A DNA stretch of 50,548 nt, taken from Streptomyces sp. SM11. GTDB lineage: Bacteria > Actinomycetota > Actinomycetes > Streptomycetales > Streptomycetaceae. The notes under the pieces are model-generated. The model was given only the letters and a program-made list of their open reading frames with translations. It searched no databases and was not told the DNA's origin. Both the position numbers and the translations under genes were made by a program. Of the stretch, positions 1 to 7,415 are shown in pieces; the first letter of the stretch is position 1, and every line of letters begins with the position of its first letter. The DNA lies in assembly GCF_002910905.1 (NCBI RefSeq), contig NZ_NEUE01000079.1, positions 1 through 50,548 of the forward strand, in the 5' to 3' direction.

Positions 1-938
1 GCGCGGGTCCCGTACAACAGCTGGCGATCCAGCAGGAGTCGAGAGAGCAGGGCATCCGGCTCAGCGATCTCTCCATCGCCACCTGGGTGGTGCCGTCCCT
101 CATCGCGTACGGCACCGAGGAGCAGCGCGAGCGCTATCTGCCCGCGACCCTGCGCGGCGACCTCCAGTGGTGCCAGCTCTTCTCCGAACCCGACGCCGGC
201 TCCGACCTGGCCGCGCTGCGCACCCGCGCCGTACGGACCGACGAGGGGTGGCGGATCACCGGGCAGAAGGTCTGGACGAGCGCCGCCCGCACCGCCGACC
301 ACGGCATCCTGCTCGCCCGCACCGACCCGGACGTGCCCAAGCACCGCGGGCTCACCTACTTCCTGGTCGACATGAAGAGGGCCCGGGGCATCGACATCCG
401 TCCGCTGAAGGAGATCACCGGCGAGGCCCTCTTCAACGAGGTCCGCTTCGACGACGTCCTGCTGCCCGCCGACGCCGTCGTCGGCGAGGTCGGCGGCGGC
501 TGGCGGGTCGCCCGCAACACCCTCGGCAACGAACGCGTCCACATGGCCGACCAGATGACCTTCGACAGCGGACTCGAAGCCCTGATCGCCCGCTCGGCCG
601 GGCTGGACGACACGACCCGCACCCGGATCGGCGCGCTCGCCGCCGAGGCCCACGCGCTCGCCTGCGTCGGCCTGCGCACCACCCTCCAGCAGGTCTCCGG
701 CCGCGAACCCGGCGCCTGGGCCTCCGTACGCAAGCTCGTCCAGACCGTCCACCAGCAGAAGGTCGCCGAACTCACCCTCGAACTCCTCGGCCCGGACGGT
801 GCGGTGGACGAACCGGAGGCGGGCGAACAGGCCCTGCACGGCTTCCTGATGTCCCGCTGCCTGACCATCGCCGGCGGCACCACCCAGATCCAGCTCAACG
901 TCGTCGCCGAACGGATCCTCGGCCTCCCCCGGGACTGA
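1..938 (+). CDS. Acyl-CoA dehydrogenase, 5'-truncated by window edge
   Basis: Flavin-dependent alpha,beta-dehydrogenation of an acyl-CoA in beta-oxidation. The frame is open from base 3, so about 311 residues are present and roughly 70-90 N-terminal residues lie outside the window. Family signs are the substrate/FAD segment QLFSEPDAGSDLA, the following GQKVWTS strand, and the C-terminal GGTTQIQLNVVAERILGLPR. In many family members the position before GT is the catalytic Glu (YEGT); here it is Gly, so the base must lie elsewhere or in a partner subunit, as in heteromeric steroid ACADs (inference). It lies 43 nt upstream of the thiolase on the same strand, so the two are likely co-transcribed. 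The substrate is unknown. Confidence 0.93.
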   Translation, partial: AGPVQQLAIQQESREQGIRLSDLSIATWVVPSLIAYGTEEQRERYLPATLRGDLQWCQLFSEPDAGSDLAALRTRAVRTDEGWRITGQKVWTSAARTADHGILLARTDPDVPKHRGLTYFLVDMKRARGIDIRPLKEITGEALFNEVRFDDVLLPADAVVGEVGGGWRVARNTLGNERVHMADQMTFDSGLEALIARSAGLDDTTRTRIGALAAEAHALACVGLRTTLQQVSGREPGAWASVRKLVQTVHQQKVAELTLELLGPDGAVDEPEAGEQALHGFLMSRCLTIAGGTTQIQLNVVAERILGLPRD

Positions 939-941
939 CCG

Positions 942-965
942 CAGAAGAACAGAAGAACAGAAGAA
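942..965 (+). repeat. Short tandem repeat, CAGAAGAA x3
   Basis: Three perfect copies of CAGAAGAA fill the gap between the dehydrogenase stop and the thiolase Shine-Dalgarno. The A-rich tract is conspicuous in this GC-rich background and may keep the ribosome binding site unstructured (inference). Confidence 0.7.
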
Positions 966-981
966 CAAGAGGAGTCGGAAG

Positions 982-2175
982 ATGAAGGCCTACATCGTCG
1001 GCGTCGGCATGACGAAGTTCGAGAAGCCCGAGACCCGCGACTGGCAGTACTGGGACATGGTCCGTGAGGCGGGCGCCGCCGCACTGGAGGACGCCGGGAT
1101 CCGCTACGACCACGTCGAGCAGGTCCCCGTCGGCTACTGCTTCCAGGCCTCCACCGCCGGACAACGGGCCGTCTACGAACTGGGGCTGACCGGGGTCCCC
1201 GTCTACAACGTCAACAACAACTGTGCCACCGGCTCCACCGCGCTGATGCTGGCCCGGCAGTTCGTCGAGGGCGGCGGCAGCGACTGCGTCCTCGCCGTCG
1301 GCTTCGAGAAGATGGCCCGCGGCCCGCTGGGCGGCGGCACGGACGGCGGTGGCGACTTCGCGACCTCGCCCGTCGCCCGGCACTACGGGATCATGGCCGC
1401 CGGCCACGGCTTCGAGATGTCCCCGCCCACCGCCCAGATCTTCGGCAACGCGGCCCGCGAGCACATGGACCGGTACGGCACGACGCCCGCGCAGCTCGCG
1501 GCGGTCGGGGCCAAGAACCACCGCCACTCCATGAACAACCCGTACGCCCAGTTCCGGGACCCGTACACGGTCGAGGAGATCCTCGCCGCCCGTACCGTCC
1601 ACCGCCCCCTCACCAGACTCCAGTGCTCGCCCACCTCCGACGGGGCGGCCGCCGCCGTCGTCGTCTCCGAGCGGTTCGTCGAACGGCACGACCTGGGGGA
1701 GCGGGCCGTGGAGATCGCCGCCCAGGGCATGACGACCGACACCGAGGCATCCTTCGCCTCCGGCAGCTGTATCGACGCGGTCGGCGCCCCGATGTCCCGG
1801 GCCGCCGCCCAGCAGGTCTACACCGCCTCCGGCCTCGGCCCGGACGATCTCGACGTCATCGAGCTGCACGACTGCTTCTCCGTCAACGAGCTCCTCACCT
1901 ACGAGGCGCTGGGCCTGTGCGGCGAGGGGGAGTCCGGCAGGCTCGTCGAGTCCGGGGCGACCACCTACGGCGGGCGGTGGGTCGTGAACCCGTCCGGCGG
2001 GCTGATCTCCAAGGGCCATCCCCTGGGCGCCACCGGCATCGCCCAGGCCGCCGAGCTGACCTGGCAACTCCGCGGCGAGGCCGGAGCCCGCCAGGTCCCC
2101 GGCGCACGGACCGCGCTCGCCCACAACATCGGCCTCGGCGGGGCGGCGGTGGTCACGCTGCTGCGGCGCGGCTGA
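982..2175 (+). CDS. SCP-x-type thiolase / lipid-transfer protein
   Basis: A 397-residue thiolase-fold protein, expected to act on the beta-ketoacyl-CoA or side-chain step of a lipid/steroid-like pathway. The nucleophilic Cys is in VNNNCATGSTAL (about residue 80). The N-terminal AYIVGVGMTKF and the ELHDCFSVNEL and KGHPLGATG motifs are typical of the SCP-2 thiolase/Ltp group. The classical second-Cys loop near the C terminus is replaced by HNIGLGGAAV, as in lipid-transfer/aldolase-like members, so a retro-aldol rather than a thiolytic reaction is possible. GGAG lies 7 nt before the ATG. It is preceded by an acyl-CoA dehydrogenase. Confidence 0.93.
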   Translation: MKAYIVGVGMTKFEKPETRDWQYWDMVREAGAAALEDAGIRYDHVEQVPVGYCFQASTAGQRAVYELGLTGVPVYNVNNNCATGSTALMLARQFVEGGGSDCVLAVGFEKMARGPLGGGTDGGGDFATSPVARHYGIMAAGHGFEMSPPTAQIFGNAAREHMDRYGTTPAQLAAVGAKNHRHSMNNPYAQFRDPYTVEEILAARTVHRPLTRLQCSPTSDGAAAAVVVSERFVERHDLGERAVEIAAQGMTTDTEASFASGSCIDAVGAPMSRAAAQQVYTASGLGPDDLDVIELHDCFSVNELLTYEALGLCGEGESGRLVESGATTYGGRWVVNPSGGLISKGHPLGATGIAQAAELTWQLRGEAGARQVPGARTALAHNIGLGGAAVVTLLRRG

Positions 2176-2210
2176 GGCGCCCGGGGCGCGAGCCCGGCGT
2201 GGTCAATACA

Positions 2211-2238
2211 CCTGGGACCTGGGACCTGGGACCTGCGA
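2211..2238. repeat. 7-bp tandem repeat CCTGGGA, four units
   Basis: Three exact CCTGGGA units plus a fourth (CCTGCGA) with one mismatch lie between the thiolase stop and the MFS start. No function is evident. A partial inverted repeat, ACCCG-N5-CGGGT, follows around 2271-2287 and could be a regulator site for the transporter. Confidence 0.6.
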
Positions 2239-2304
2239 CCGGCGACCCCCGGCCCCGGACCTGGATCCGATACCCGATGTACGGGTCGGTCGCCGCCTGG
2301 GACC

Positions 2305-3762
2305 ATGACCTTCATGCCCGACGTCTCCGTGCCCGTCTCCGCCCCGCCCGCCGCCTCCCGAATACGGCCCAGTACCTGGGCCGTCGTGCTCGCCGCCTGC
2401 ACCGGCCAGTTCCTCGTCGTCCTCGACGTCTCCGTCGTCAACGTGGCGCTGCCCTCCATGCGGGCCGACCTGGGGCTGAGCGCGGGGGGCCTCCAGTGGG
2501 TCGTCAACGCGTACTCGATCGCCTTCGCCGGGTTCATGCTCCTGGGCGGGCGGGCCGCCGACATCTACGGGCGCAAGCTGATGTTCCTCGTCGGGCTCGG
2601 TGTCTTCACCGCCGCCTCCCTCGCGGGCGGCCTCGCCCAGGAGGGCTGGCAGCTCCTCGCCGCCCGTGCCGTCCAGGGCCTCGGGGCCGCCGTCCTCGCT
2701 CCCGCCACCCTCACCATCCTCACCGCGGCCGTACCCGAGGGTCCGGCCCGGACGAAGGCGATCGGCACCTGGATGGCGGTCGGCGCGGGCGGCGGCGCGG
2801 CCGGCGGGCTCATCGGCGGGGCCCTCACCGATGCCCTCTCCTGGCGCTGGGTCCTCCTGATCAACGTGCCCATCGGTGCCCTCGTCCTGATCGCCGCCGC
2901 CCTGCGGATCACCGAGGGCCGCGCGGGCGACCGCCGCCGCATCGACCTGCTGGGCGCGGTCCTCGTCACCGCGGGCCTCGCAGCCGTCGCGTACGGCGTC
3001 GTCCAGACCGAGGCCGAGGGCTGGGCGGCCGCCGCCACCCTCGTGCCGCTGCTCTCCGGGGTCGCGCTGCTGGCCGCCTTCGTGCTGGTCGAGGCGCGGA
3101 CCGCCGTACCGCTGATCCCGCTGCGCGTGTTCTCCGTACGGGCGGTGTCATCGGCCAACGTGTCGATGCTGCTCATGGGGTCGGCGACCTTCTCCATGTG
3201 GTACTTCATGACCGTGTACGCCCAGAACGTCCTGGGCTACACGCCGTTGGAGGCCGGTCTCGCGCTGCTGCCGACCTCGGTCGCCGTCATCCTCGGCTCC
3301 AAACTGGCCCCCCGCCTCATGGTGCGCACCGGGGCGAAGAGCCTCGCCGTCACCGGGGTCCTGATCACCGCCGCGGGCTTCGGCTGGCAGTCCACGATGG
3401 GCGTGGAGGGCTCCTACCTCACCGCGGTCATGCTCCCCGGCGTCCTGATGATGGCCGGGGCCGGGCTCGCCTCCACCCCGCTCGCCACCCTCGCCACCTC
3501 CGGCGCGGACCCGGGCGACGCCGGACTCGTCTCGGGCCTGGTCAACACCTCCCGCACCATGGGCGGTGCGCTGGGCCTCGCGGTGCTCTCCACGGTCGCC
3601 GCCGCGCGCACCGCGGGCTCCGGCGACGCGGCCGAGGTCACCGCCGGATACGCGCTGGCCTTCCGTACGGCGAGCGGGGTGCTGCTGGCCGGGGTGATCG
3701 TGATGCTGATCTGGCTGCCCAACCACCGTGGGCCGCGGAGCTCGCCCCGTCGCACGGTGTAG
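2305..3762 (+). CDS. MFS transporter, DHA2 (EmrB/QacA) drug-efflux type
   Basis: A 485-residue, 14-helix-type proton-coupled exporter of the inner membrane. Helix 1 carries LDVSVVNVALPSM, the family motif with an acidic residue in the first segment. Loop 2-3 has the MFS motif A variant GGRAADIYGRK, and helix 5 has the antiporter-like VGAGGGAAGGLIGG. Start chosen at ATG 2305; a second ATG at 2314 is equally possible and neither has a strong Shine-Dalgarno. It sits between two beta-oxidation gene groups, but its family usually exports drugs, so a role in lipid catabolism is not implied. Confidence 0.92.
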   Translation: MTFMPDVSVPVSAPPAASRIRPSTWAVVLAACTGQFLVVLDVSVVNVALPSMRADLGLSAGGLQWVVNAYSIAFAGFMLLGGRAADIYGRKLMFLVGLGVFTAASLAGGLAQEGWQLLAARAVQGLGAAVLAPATLTILTAAVPEGPARTKAIGTWMAVGAGGGAAGGLIGGALTDALSWRWVLLINVPIGALVLIAAALRITEGRAGDRRRIDLLGAVLVTAGLAAVAYGVVQTEAEGWAAAATLVPLLSGVALLAAFVLVEARTAVPLIPLRVFSVRAVSSANVSMLLMGSATFSMWYFMTVYAQNVLGYTPLEAGLALLPTSVAVILGSKLAPRLMVRTGAKSLAVTGVLITAAGFGWQSTMGVEGSYLTAVMLPGVLMMAGAGLASTPLATLATSGADPGDAGLVSGLVNTSRTMGGALGLAVLSTVAAARTAGSGDAAEVTAGYALAFRTASGVLLAGVIVMLIWLPNHRGPRSSPRRTV

Positions 3763-3780
3763 CCCGAGGACAGCATCGAT

Positions 3781-3795
3781 CTGACGGAACGTCAG
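3781..3795. promoter_or_regulatory. Perfect 6+3+6 inverted repeat upstream of MaoC operon
   Basis: CTGACGGAACGTCAG has perfect 6-bp arms around a GAA spacer. It lies just upstream of the putative -35 of the next operon, a position suited to an activator or a second repressor. The cognate protein is not identifiable from this window. It might instead help terminate the preceding MFS transcript, but there is no T tract. Confidence 0.55.
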
Positions 3796-3800
3796 CAGTC

Positions 3801-3829
3801 TTCCCAACTTCCGTGGCCTGCGTTATACA
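3801..3829 (+). promoter_or_regulatory. Putative sigma-HrdB-like promoter for MaoC-ADH-SDR operon
   Basis: TTCCCA (3801-3806) and TATACA (3824-3829) are separated by 17 nt. The TATACAT stretch is the only AT-rich -10 candidate in the gap. The predicted transcription start near 3836-3838 falls immediately before the KstR-type operator, consistent with repression by steric block. Confidence 0.55.
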
Positions 3830-3840
3830 TGGGCCATCGG

Positions 3841-3856
3841 CTAGAACGCGTTCTAG
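3841..3856. promoter_or_regulatory. KstR-type operator palindrome
   Basis: CTAGAACGCGTTCTAG is a perfect 16-bp palindrome and contains an exact match to TNNAACNNGTTNNA, the published operator of the mycobacterial TetR-family regulator KstR that controls cholesterol/lipid catabolism. It lies just after the predicted transcription start of the MaoC-ADH-SDR operon. This points to a KstR orthologue in this organism; no such gene is in the window. Confidence 0.82.
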
Positions 3857-3974
3857 AAGGGGCGTGCCCTGCCGGTCACCGCACGGCCTCGGTGCGGCCG
3901 ACGGTGCGGACGGCCGTGCCGAGGTCTTCCCGCCATCAAGGACCAACGAAGGACCATCAAGGAGCTGCTCCGTC

Positions 3975-4829
3975 ATGCCCATTGATGCCCGGGCGGCGCT
4001 CGCCGCCGAACCCCGCCGAGCCGAGATCGGCTGGAACCACAAGGACGTTCAGCTCTACCACCTGGGTCTCGGCGCGGGCAGCCCCGCCACCGACCCAGGC
4101 GAACTGCGCTACACCCTGGAGTCCCGGCTCCAGGTGCTGCCGAGCTTCGCCACCGTCGCGGGCGCGGGAACGGCCGCCCTCGGCGGTATGGGCGCGCAGG
4201 GGATCGACGTGGACCTCGCCGCCGTCCTGCACGGCGGGCAGTCTGTACGTGTCCACCGCCCGATCCCGGTGACCGGCCGCGCCGTGCAGACCTCGAAGGT
4301 CGCGGCGGTGTACGACAAGGGCAAGGCCGCCGTCATCGTGCTGCGTACCGAGGCGGGCGACGACGACGGGCCGCTGTGGACCAACGACGCCCAGATCTTC
4401 GTGCGCGGCGAGGGCGGCTTCGGCGGCGAACGCGGCCCCTCCGACCGGCTCGCCCCGCCGGAGCGGACCCCCGACCGCACGGTCGAGCGGACGGTCCGCG
4501 AGGACCAGGCGCTGCTCTACCGCCTCTCGGGCGACTGGAACCCGCTCCACGCCGACCCCGCCTTCGCCGAGCTGGCCGGCTTCGACCGGCCGATCCTGCA
4601 CGGGCTGTGCACGTACGGCATGACCCTGAAGGCCGTCGCCGACACCCTGCTGGACGGCGACGTCTCCCGGATCACCGCCTACCGCACCCGTTTCGCCGGC
4701 GTGGTCTTCCCCGGCGAGACCCTCCGCATCCGGATGTGGACCGGGGGTGGCCGCGTCGGGGTGGCGGTCACCGCCGCCGAGCGGGACGACGCGCCGGTAC
4801 TCGCCGACACGCTCGTCGAACACTCCTGA
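3975..4829 (+). CDS. MaoC-type (R)-specific 2-enoyl-CoA hydratase, double hot-dog
   Basis: A 284-residue type-2 enoyl-CoA hydratase, adding water to a trans-2-enoyl-CoA in beta-oxidation of fatty acids or steroid side chains. The C-terminal hot-dog (about 160-284) has the hydratase motif with catalytic Asp and His in SGDWNPLHADPAFAELAGF, followed by ILHGL. The N-terminal half is a degenerate hot-dog, as in the fused 17-beta-HSD4-like hydratases. ATG 3975 was chosen because AAGGAG ends 11 nt upstream; upstream in-frame sequence belongs to a chance open frame. First gene of a three-gene operon behind a KstR-type operator. Confidence 0.9.
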   Translation: MPIDARAALAAEPRRAEIGWNHKDVQLYHLGLGAGSPATDPGELRYTLESRLQVLPSFATVAGAGTAALGGMGAQGIDVDLAAVLHGGQSVRVHRPIPVTGRAVQTSKVAAVYDKGKAAVIVLRTEAGDDDGPLWTNDAQIFVRGEGGFGGERGPSDRLAPPERTPDRTVERTVREDQALLYRLSGDWNPLHADPAFAELAGFDRPILHGLCTYGMTLKAVADTLLDGDVSRITAYRTRFAGVVFPGETLRIRMWTGGGRVGVAVTAAERDDAPVLADTLVEHS

Positions 4830-4877
4830 ACACACCGACACCACCATGAAGATGGCGATTTGAGGGGAGCCGTACCC

Positions 4878-5954
4878 ATGCGCGCAGCCGTACTGCACGA
4901 GATAGGCCAGGAGAAACTCGAAGTCCTCGACGACGTAGAGGCGGTGGGTTTCGGACCTGGGAAGGTCAGGCTCCGCATTCGCGCCACCGGCCTCTGTCAC
5001 TCCGACGTCTCCGCGATGAGCGGCGTACTCCCACAGCCCGCCCCGTTCATCCCCGGCCACGAGGGTGCGGGAGAGGTCGTCGACATCGGCGACGGGGTGA
5101 CCGGGCTGAGCGCCGGCGACCGGGTCCTCGTCTGCTGGCTGCCCGCCTGCGGCGCCTGTCCGTCCTGCAAACGCGGCCAGACCCAGCTGTGCCTCGCCGG
5201 CTTCATGAACGCGGGCACCCCGAACTTCAAGCGCCCCGGCGGCGACGTCTTCGGCTTCGCGGGCACCGGCACCTTCACCGAGGAGGTCGTCGTCGGCGCG
5301 GGCTGCGCGGTGCCGATCCCCGACGACGTACCGTTCGAGATCGCCGCCCTGATCGGCTGCGGGGTCACCACCGGCCTCGGCGCGGCCATCAACACGGCGA
5401 AGGTGGAGCCCGGTTCGTCGGTCGCCGTGATCGGATGCGGCGGCGTAGGCATCTCCACGATCCAGGGCGCCCGGGTCCAGGGCGCGGCCCAGATCATCGC
5501 CGTCGACCCGGTCGCCTCCCGCCGCGAGGCCGCCCTCCGCTTCGGCGCCACCGAGGCCGTCGCCCCCGACGGGCTGGCCGACGCAAAGCAGCGCGTCACC
5601 GGCGGCGAGGGCTTCGACTACGTCTTCGAGGTCGTCGGCAAGTCCGCCACCGCCCGCACCGCCTACGAGAACACCCGCCGCGGCGGCACCCTGTGCGTCG
5701 TCGGGGCCGGGGCCATGGACGACAACTTCCAGGTCAACATGTTCGAGCTGTTCTTCGACGAGAAGCGGATCCTGCCCTCCATGTACGGGGGAGGGGACGT
5801 CCTGCGCTCCTACGAGAGGGCCATCGCGCTCTGGCGGGCGGGCCGTATCGACCTGGAGTCGATGATCACCCACCGGGTCCGGTTGGACGGGGTCAACGAC
5901 GCCCTGGACCAGATGCGCACGGGTGAGTCGCTGCGTACCTGCATCGAGCTCTGA
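4878..5954 (+). CDS. Zn-dependent alcohol dehydrogenase (class III-like)
   Basis: A 358-residue medium-chain dehydrogenase oxidising an alcohol or hydroxy-thioester with NAD(P). Catalytic zinc ligands are visible as Cys in GLCHSDVS and His-Glu in GHEGAGEV. The structural zinc Cys set is CGACPSCKRGQTQLC, and the Rossmann glycine motif is GCGGVGIS. It resembles mycobacterial AdhE1/AdhB and mycothiol-dependent formaldehyde dehydrogenases, but substrate cannot be told. ATG 4878 was chosen over an upstream TTG because AGGGGAG lies about 9 nt before it. It is the second gene of the KstR-type operon and follows the MaoC stop by 48 nt. Confidence 0.9.
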   Translation: MRAAVLHEIGQEKLEVLDDVEAVGFGPGKVRLRIRATGLCHSDVSAMSGVLPQPAPFIPGHEGAGEVVDIGDGVTGLSAGDRVLVCWLPACGACPSCKRGQTQLCLAGFMNAGTPNFKRPGGDVFGFAGTGTFTEEVVVGAGCAVPIPDDVPFEIAALIGCGVTTGLGAAINTAKVEPGSSVAVIGCGGVGISTIQGARVQGAAQIIAVDPVASRREAALRFGATEAVAPDGLADAKQRVTGGEGFDYVFEVVGKSATARTAYENTRRGGTLCVVGAGAMDDNFQVNMFELFFDEKRILPSMYGGGDVLRSYERAIALWRAGRIDLESMITHRVRLDGVNDALDQMRTGESLRTCIEL

Positions 5955-6037
5955 ACCCCGTACCCGAGCACTCCCGCCGAGCACTCCTACCGGAGCGGCC
6001 GTACCTGAGCACCTGACCACCGACGTTGAGGAACGCC

Positions 6038-6985
6038 ATGTCACTTCCCCTCCCGCTGGACGGGCTGGCCGCCATCGTCACCGGCGCGGGCCGCGGCCTC
6101 GGCCGGGCCGAAGCACTCGAACTTGCCCGCCTGGGCGCGGCCGTCGTCGTCAACGACTACGGGCAGGCCGGCCGCGACGGCTCCGGCGAGGCGTCCGCCG
6201 CCCCCGCCGAGGAGGTCGCCGCCGAGATCCGGGCGGCCGGCGGCCGGGCCGTCGCCCACCTCGGTGACGTCTCCGATCACGAACAGGCGCGCGCCCTCGT
6301 CGAGTTGGCCGTCACCACCTACGGCCGGCTCGACATCCTGGTCAACAACGCGGGTATCCTGCGCGACCGGATGGTCTTCTCGATGACCGAGGAGGAATGG
6401 GACTCGGTCGTCCGCGTCCACCTCAAGGGCCACTTCAACACCACCCGCTTCGCCGCCGCCCACTGGCGCGCCCGCTCCAAGGAGAGCGGCGGCCCGGTCT
6501 ACGGACGGATCGTCAACACCTCGTCCGAGGCGTTCCTCGCGGGCTCGGCGGGCCAGCCCAACTACGCGGCGGCCAAGGGCGGCATCGTCGGTCTCACCAC
6601 CTCCACCGCGCTGGCCCTCGCCAAGTACGGCGTCACCGCCAACGCCATCTGCCCGCGCGCCCGGACCCGGATGACCGAGGACGTGTTCGCGGGCTTCCAG
6701 GAGCCGGCGGACGGAACCCTCGACCCGCTGGCGCCCGAGCACGTCTCCCCGCTCGTCGGCTATCTCGCCTCACCGGCGGCGGCCGGGGTCAACGGCCAGC
6801 TGCTCGTCGTCCACGGGGGCATGGTCGCCGTCGTCGAACGGCCCCGGGTGGCCGCCCGGTTCGACGCGGCGAAGGAGACGTTCACCTTCGCCGAGCTGGA
6901 CGGGCTGCTCACCCCGTACTACGCGGGCCGGCCCGCGAACGAGACCTTCGCCGCCGCCGAAGTCCTCGGTCTGAAGCGGCAGTAG
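6038..6985 (+). CDS. SDR dehydrogenase, 3-hydroxyacyl-CoA / 17-beta-HSD4-like
   Basis: A 315-residue short-chain dehydrogenase with the NAD(P)-binding TGAGRGLGRAE, the LVNNAGIL motif and the catalytic YAAAK (Tyr, Lys). The long C-terminal extension after the core (FTFAELDGLLTPYY) is characteristic of the peroxisomal multifunctional-enzyme-type SDRs and of actinobacterial Hsd4-like proteins, fitting 3-hydroxyacyl-CoA oxidation after the MaoC hydration step. GAGGAA precedes ATG 6038; a TTG at 6026 is less likely. It is the last gene of the operon and is followed by a strong hairpin at 7042-7094. Confidence 0.9.
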   Translation: MSLPLPLDGLAAIVTGAGRGLGRAEALELARLGAAVVVNDYGQAGRDGSGEASAAPAEEVAAEIRAAGGRAVAHLGDVSDHEQARALVELAVTTYGRLDILVNNAGILRDRMVFSMTEEEWDSVVRVHLKGHFNTTRFAAAHWRARSKESGGPVYGRIVNTSSEAFLAGSAGQPNYAAAKGGIVGLTTSTALALAKYGVTANAICPRARTRMTEDVFAGFQEPADGTLDPLAPEHVSPLVGYLASPAAAGVNGQLLVVHGGMVAVVERPRVAARFDAAKETFTFAELDGLLTPYYAGRPANETFAAAEVLGLKRQ

Positions 6986-7041
6986 CGGTAGTAGCGGGCA
7001 GAAGCGGCAGAAGGGACAGAAGCGGGGGAGTGCCGCACGCC

Positions 7042-7094
7042 GGAGGGCCCGGACCGGCTGTCCGCCGCTTGGGTTCCAACGGTCCGGGCCCTCC
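7042..7094. terminator. Long hairpin, perfect 15-bp arms
   Basis: GGAGGGCCCGGACCG (7042-7056) pairs perfectly with CGGTCCGGGCCCTCC (7080-7094) around a 23-nt loop. It sits 57 nt after the SDR stop and 21 nt after the stop of the small leftward ORF, so it can serve both convergent units. Confidence 0.8.
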
Positions 7095-7115
7095 CCTGTT
7101 CGCCTGCTGCGCGGC

Positions 7116-7286
7116 TCAGGCCGCCCTGGATCCCCCTTCGGCCGGCCGGCGGTGGCGGCCGTGCGGCTGCACCGACGTGTTCTCCGCCGACGCACCCCCT
7201 CGGTGCTTTCCGGAACCACCGGTTCCGGACTCCTCGTACGCCCCCGTCGGGCGCTGCTGGATCGTGTCGGTTCGGGCTTCGGACAT
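7116..7286 (-). CDS. Small hydrophilic protein, 56 aa, unknown
   Basis: Short ORF starting MSEARTDTIQ and ending GRHRRPAEGGSRAA. It is rich in Gly, Arg, His and Glu, has no membrane segment, and is probably disordered. A GGGGTGA ribosome-binding-like stretch precedes ATG 7286. A bidirectional terminator lies just after the stop. Third-position GC is high but not extreme, so coding status is uncertain. The reading continues open upstream to about 7358, but the ATG with the Shine-Dalgarno is preferred. Two direct repeats of GTGTCGCA lie around 7320-7342 upstream, where its promoter would be. Function unknown. Confidence 0.42.
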   Translation of the reverse strand: MSEARTDTIQQRPTGAYEESGTGGSGKHRGGASAENTSVQPHGRHRRPAEGGSRAA

Positions 7287-7415
7287 GTGGGAAGTCACCC
7301 CGTTGTGATCGCTTACCTGTGTCGCACCTACGTGTGTCGCAAGCCCCGCCACCGCCATTCGACGCGGTTACCGTCGGTACCCGCGCGGTACGGTCGCGTA
7401 GCCCAGGGTTCAAGC

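Noticed and set aside
1623..4829. A 1068-residue open frame spanning the thiolase end, the MFS gene and the MaoC gene
   Set aside because: Its first ~780 codons are an Arg/Pro-rich shadow of the thiolase and MFS genes; only the part from 3975 on encodes a recognisable protein.
7209..7229. Perfect hairpin TCCGGAACC-ACC-GGTTCCGGA as a terminator
   Set aside because: It lies within the likely small ORF, where it encodes a Gly-Thr-Gly-Gly-Ser stretch, and a better terminator exists at 7042-7094.
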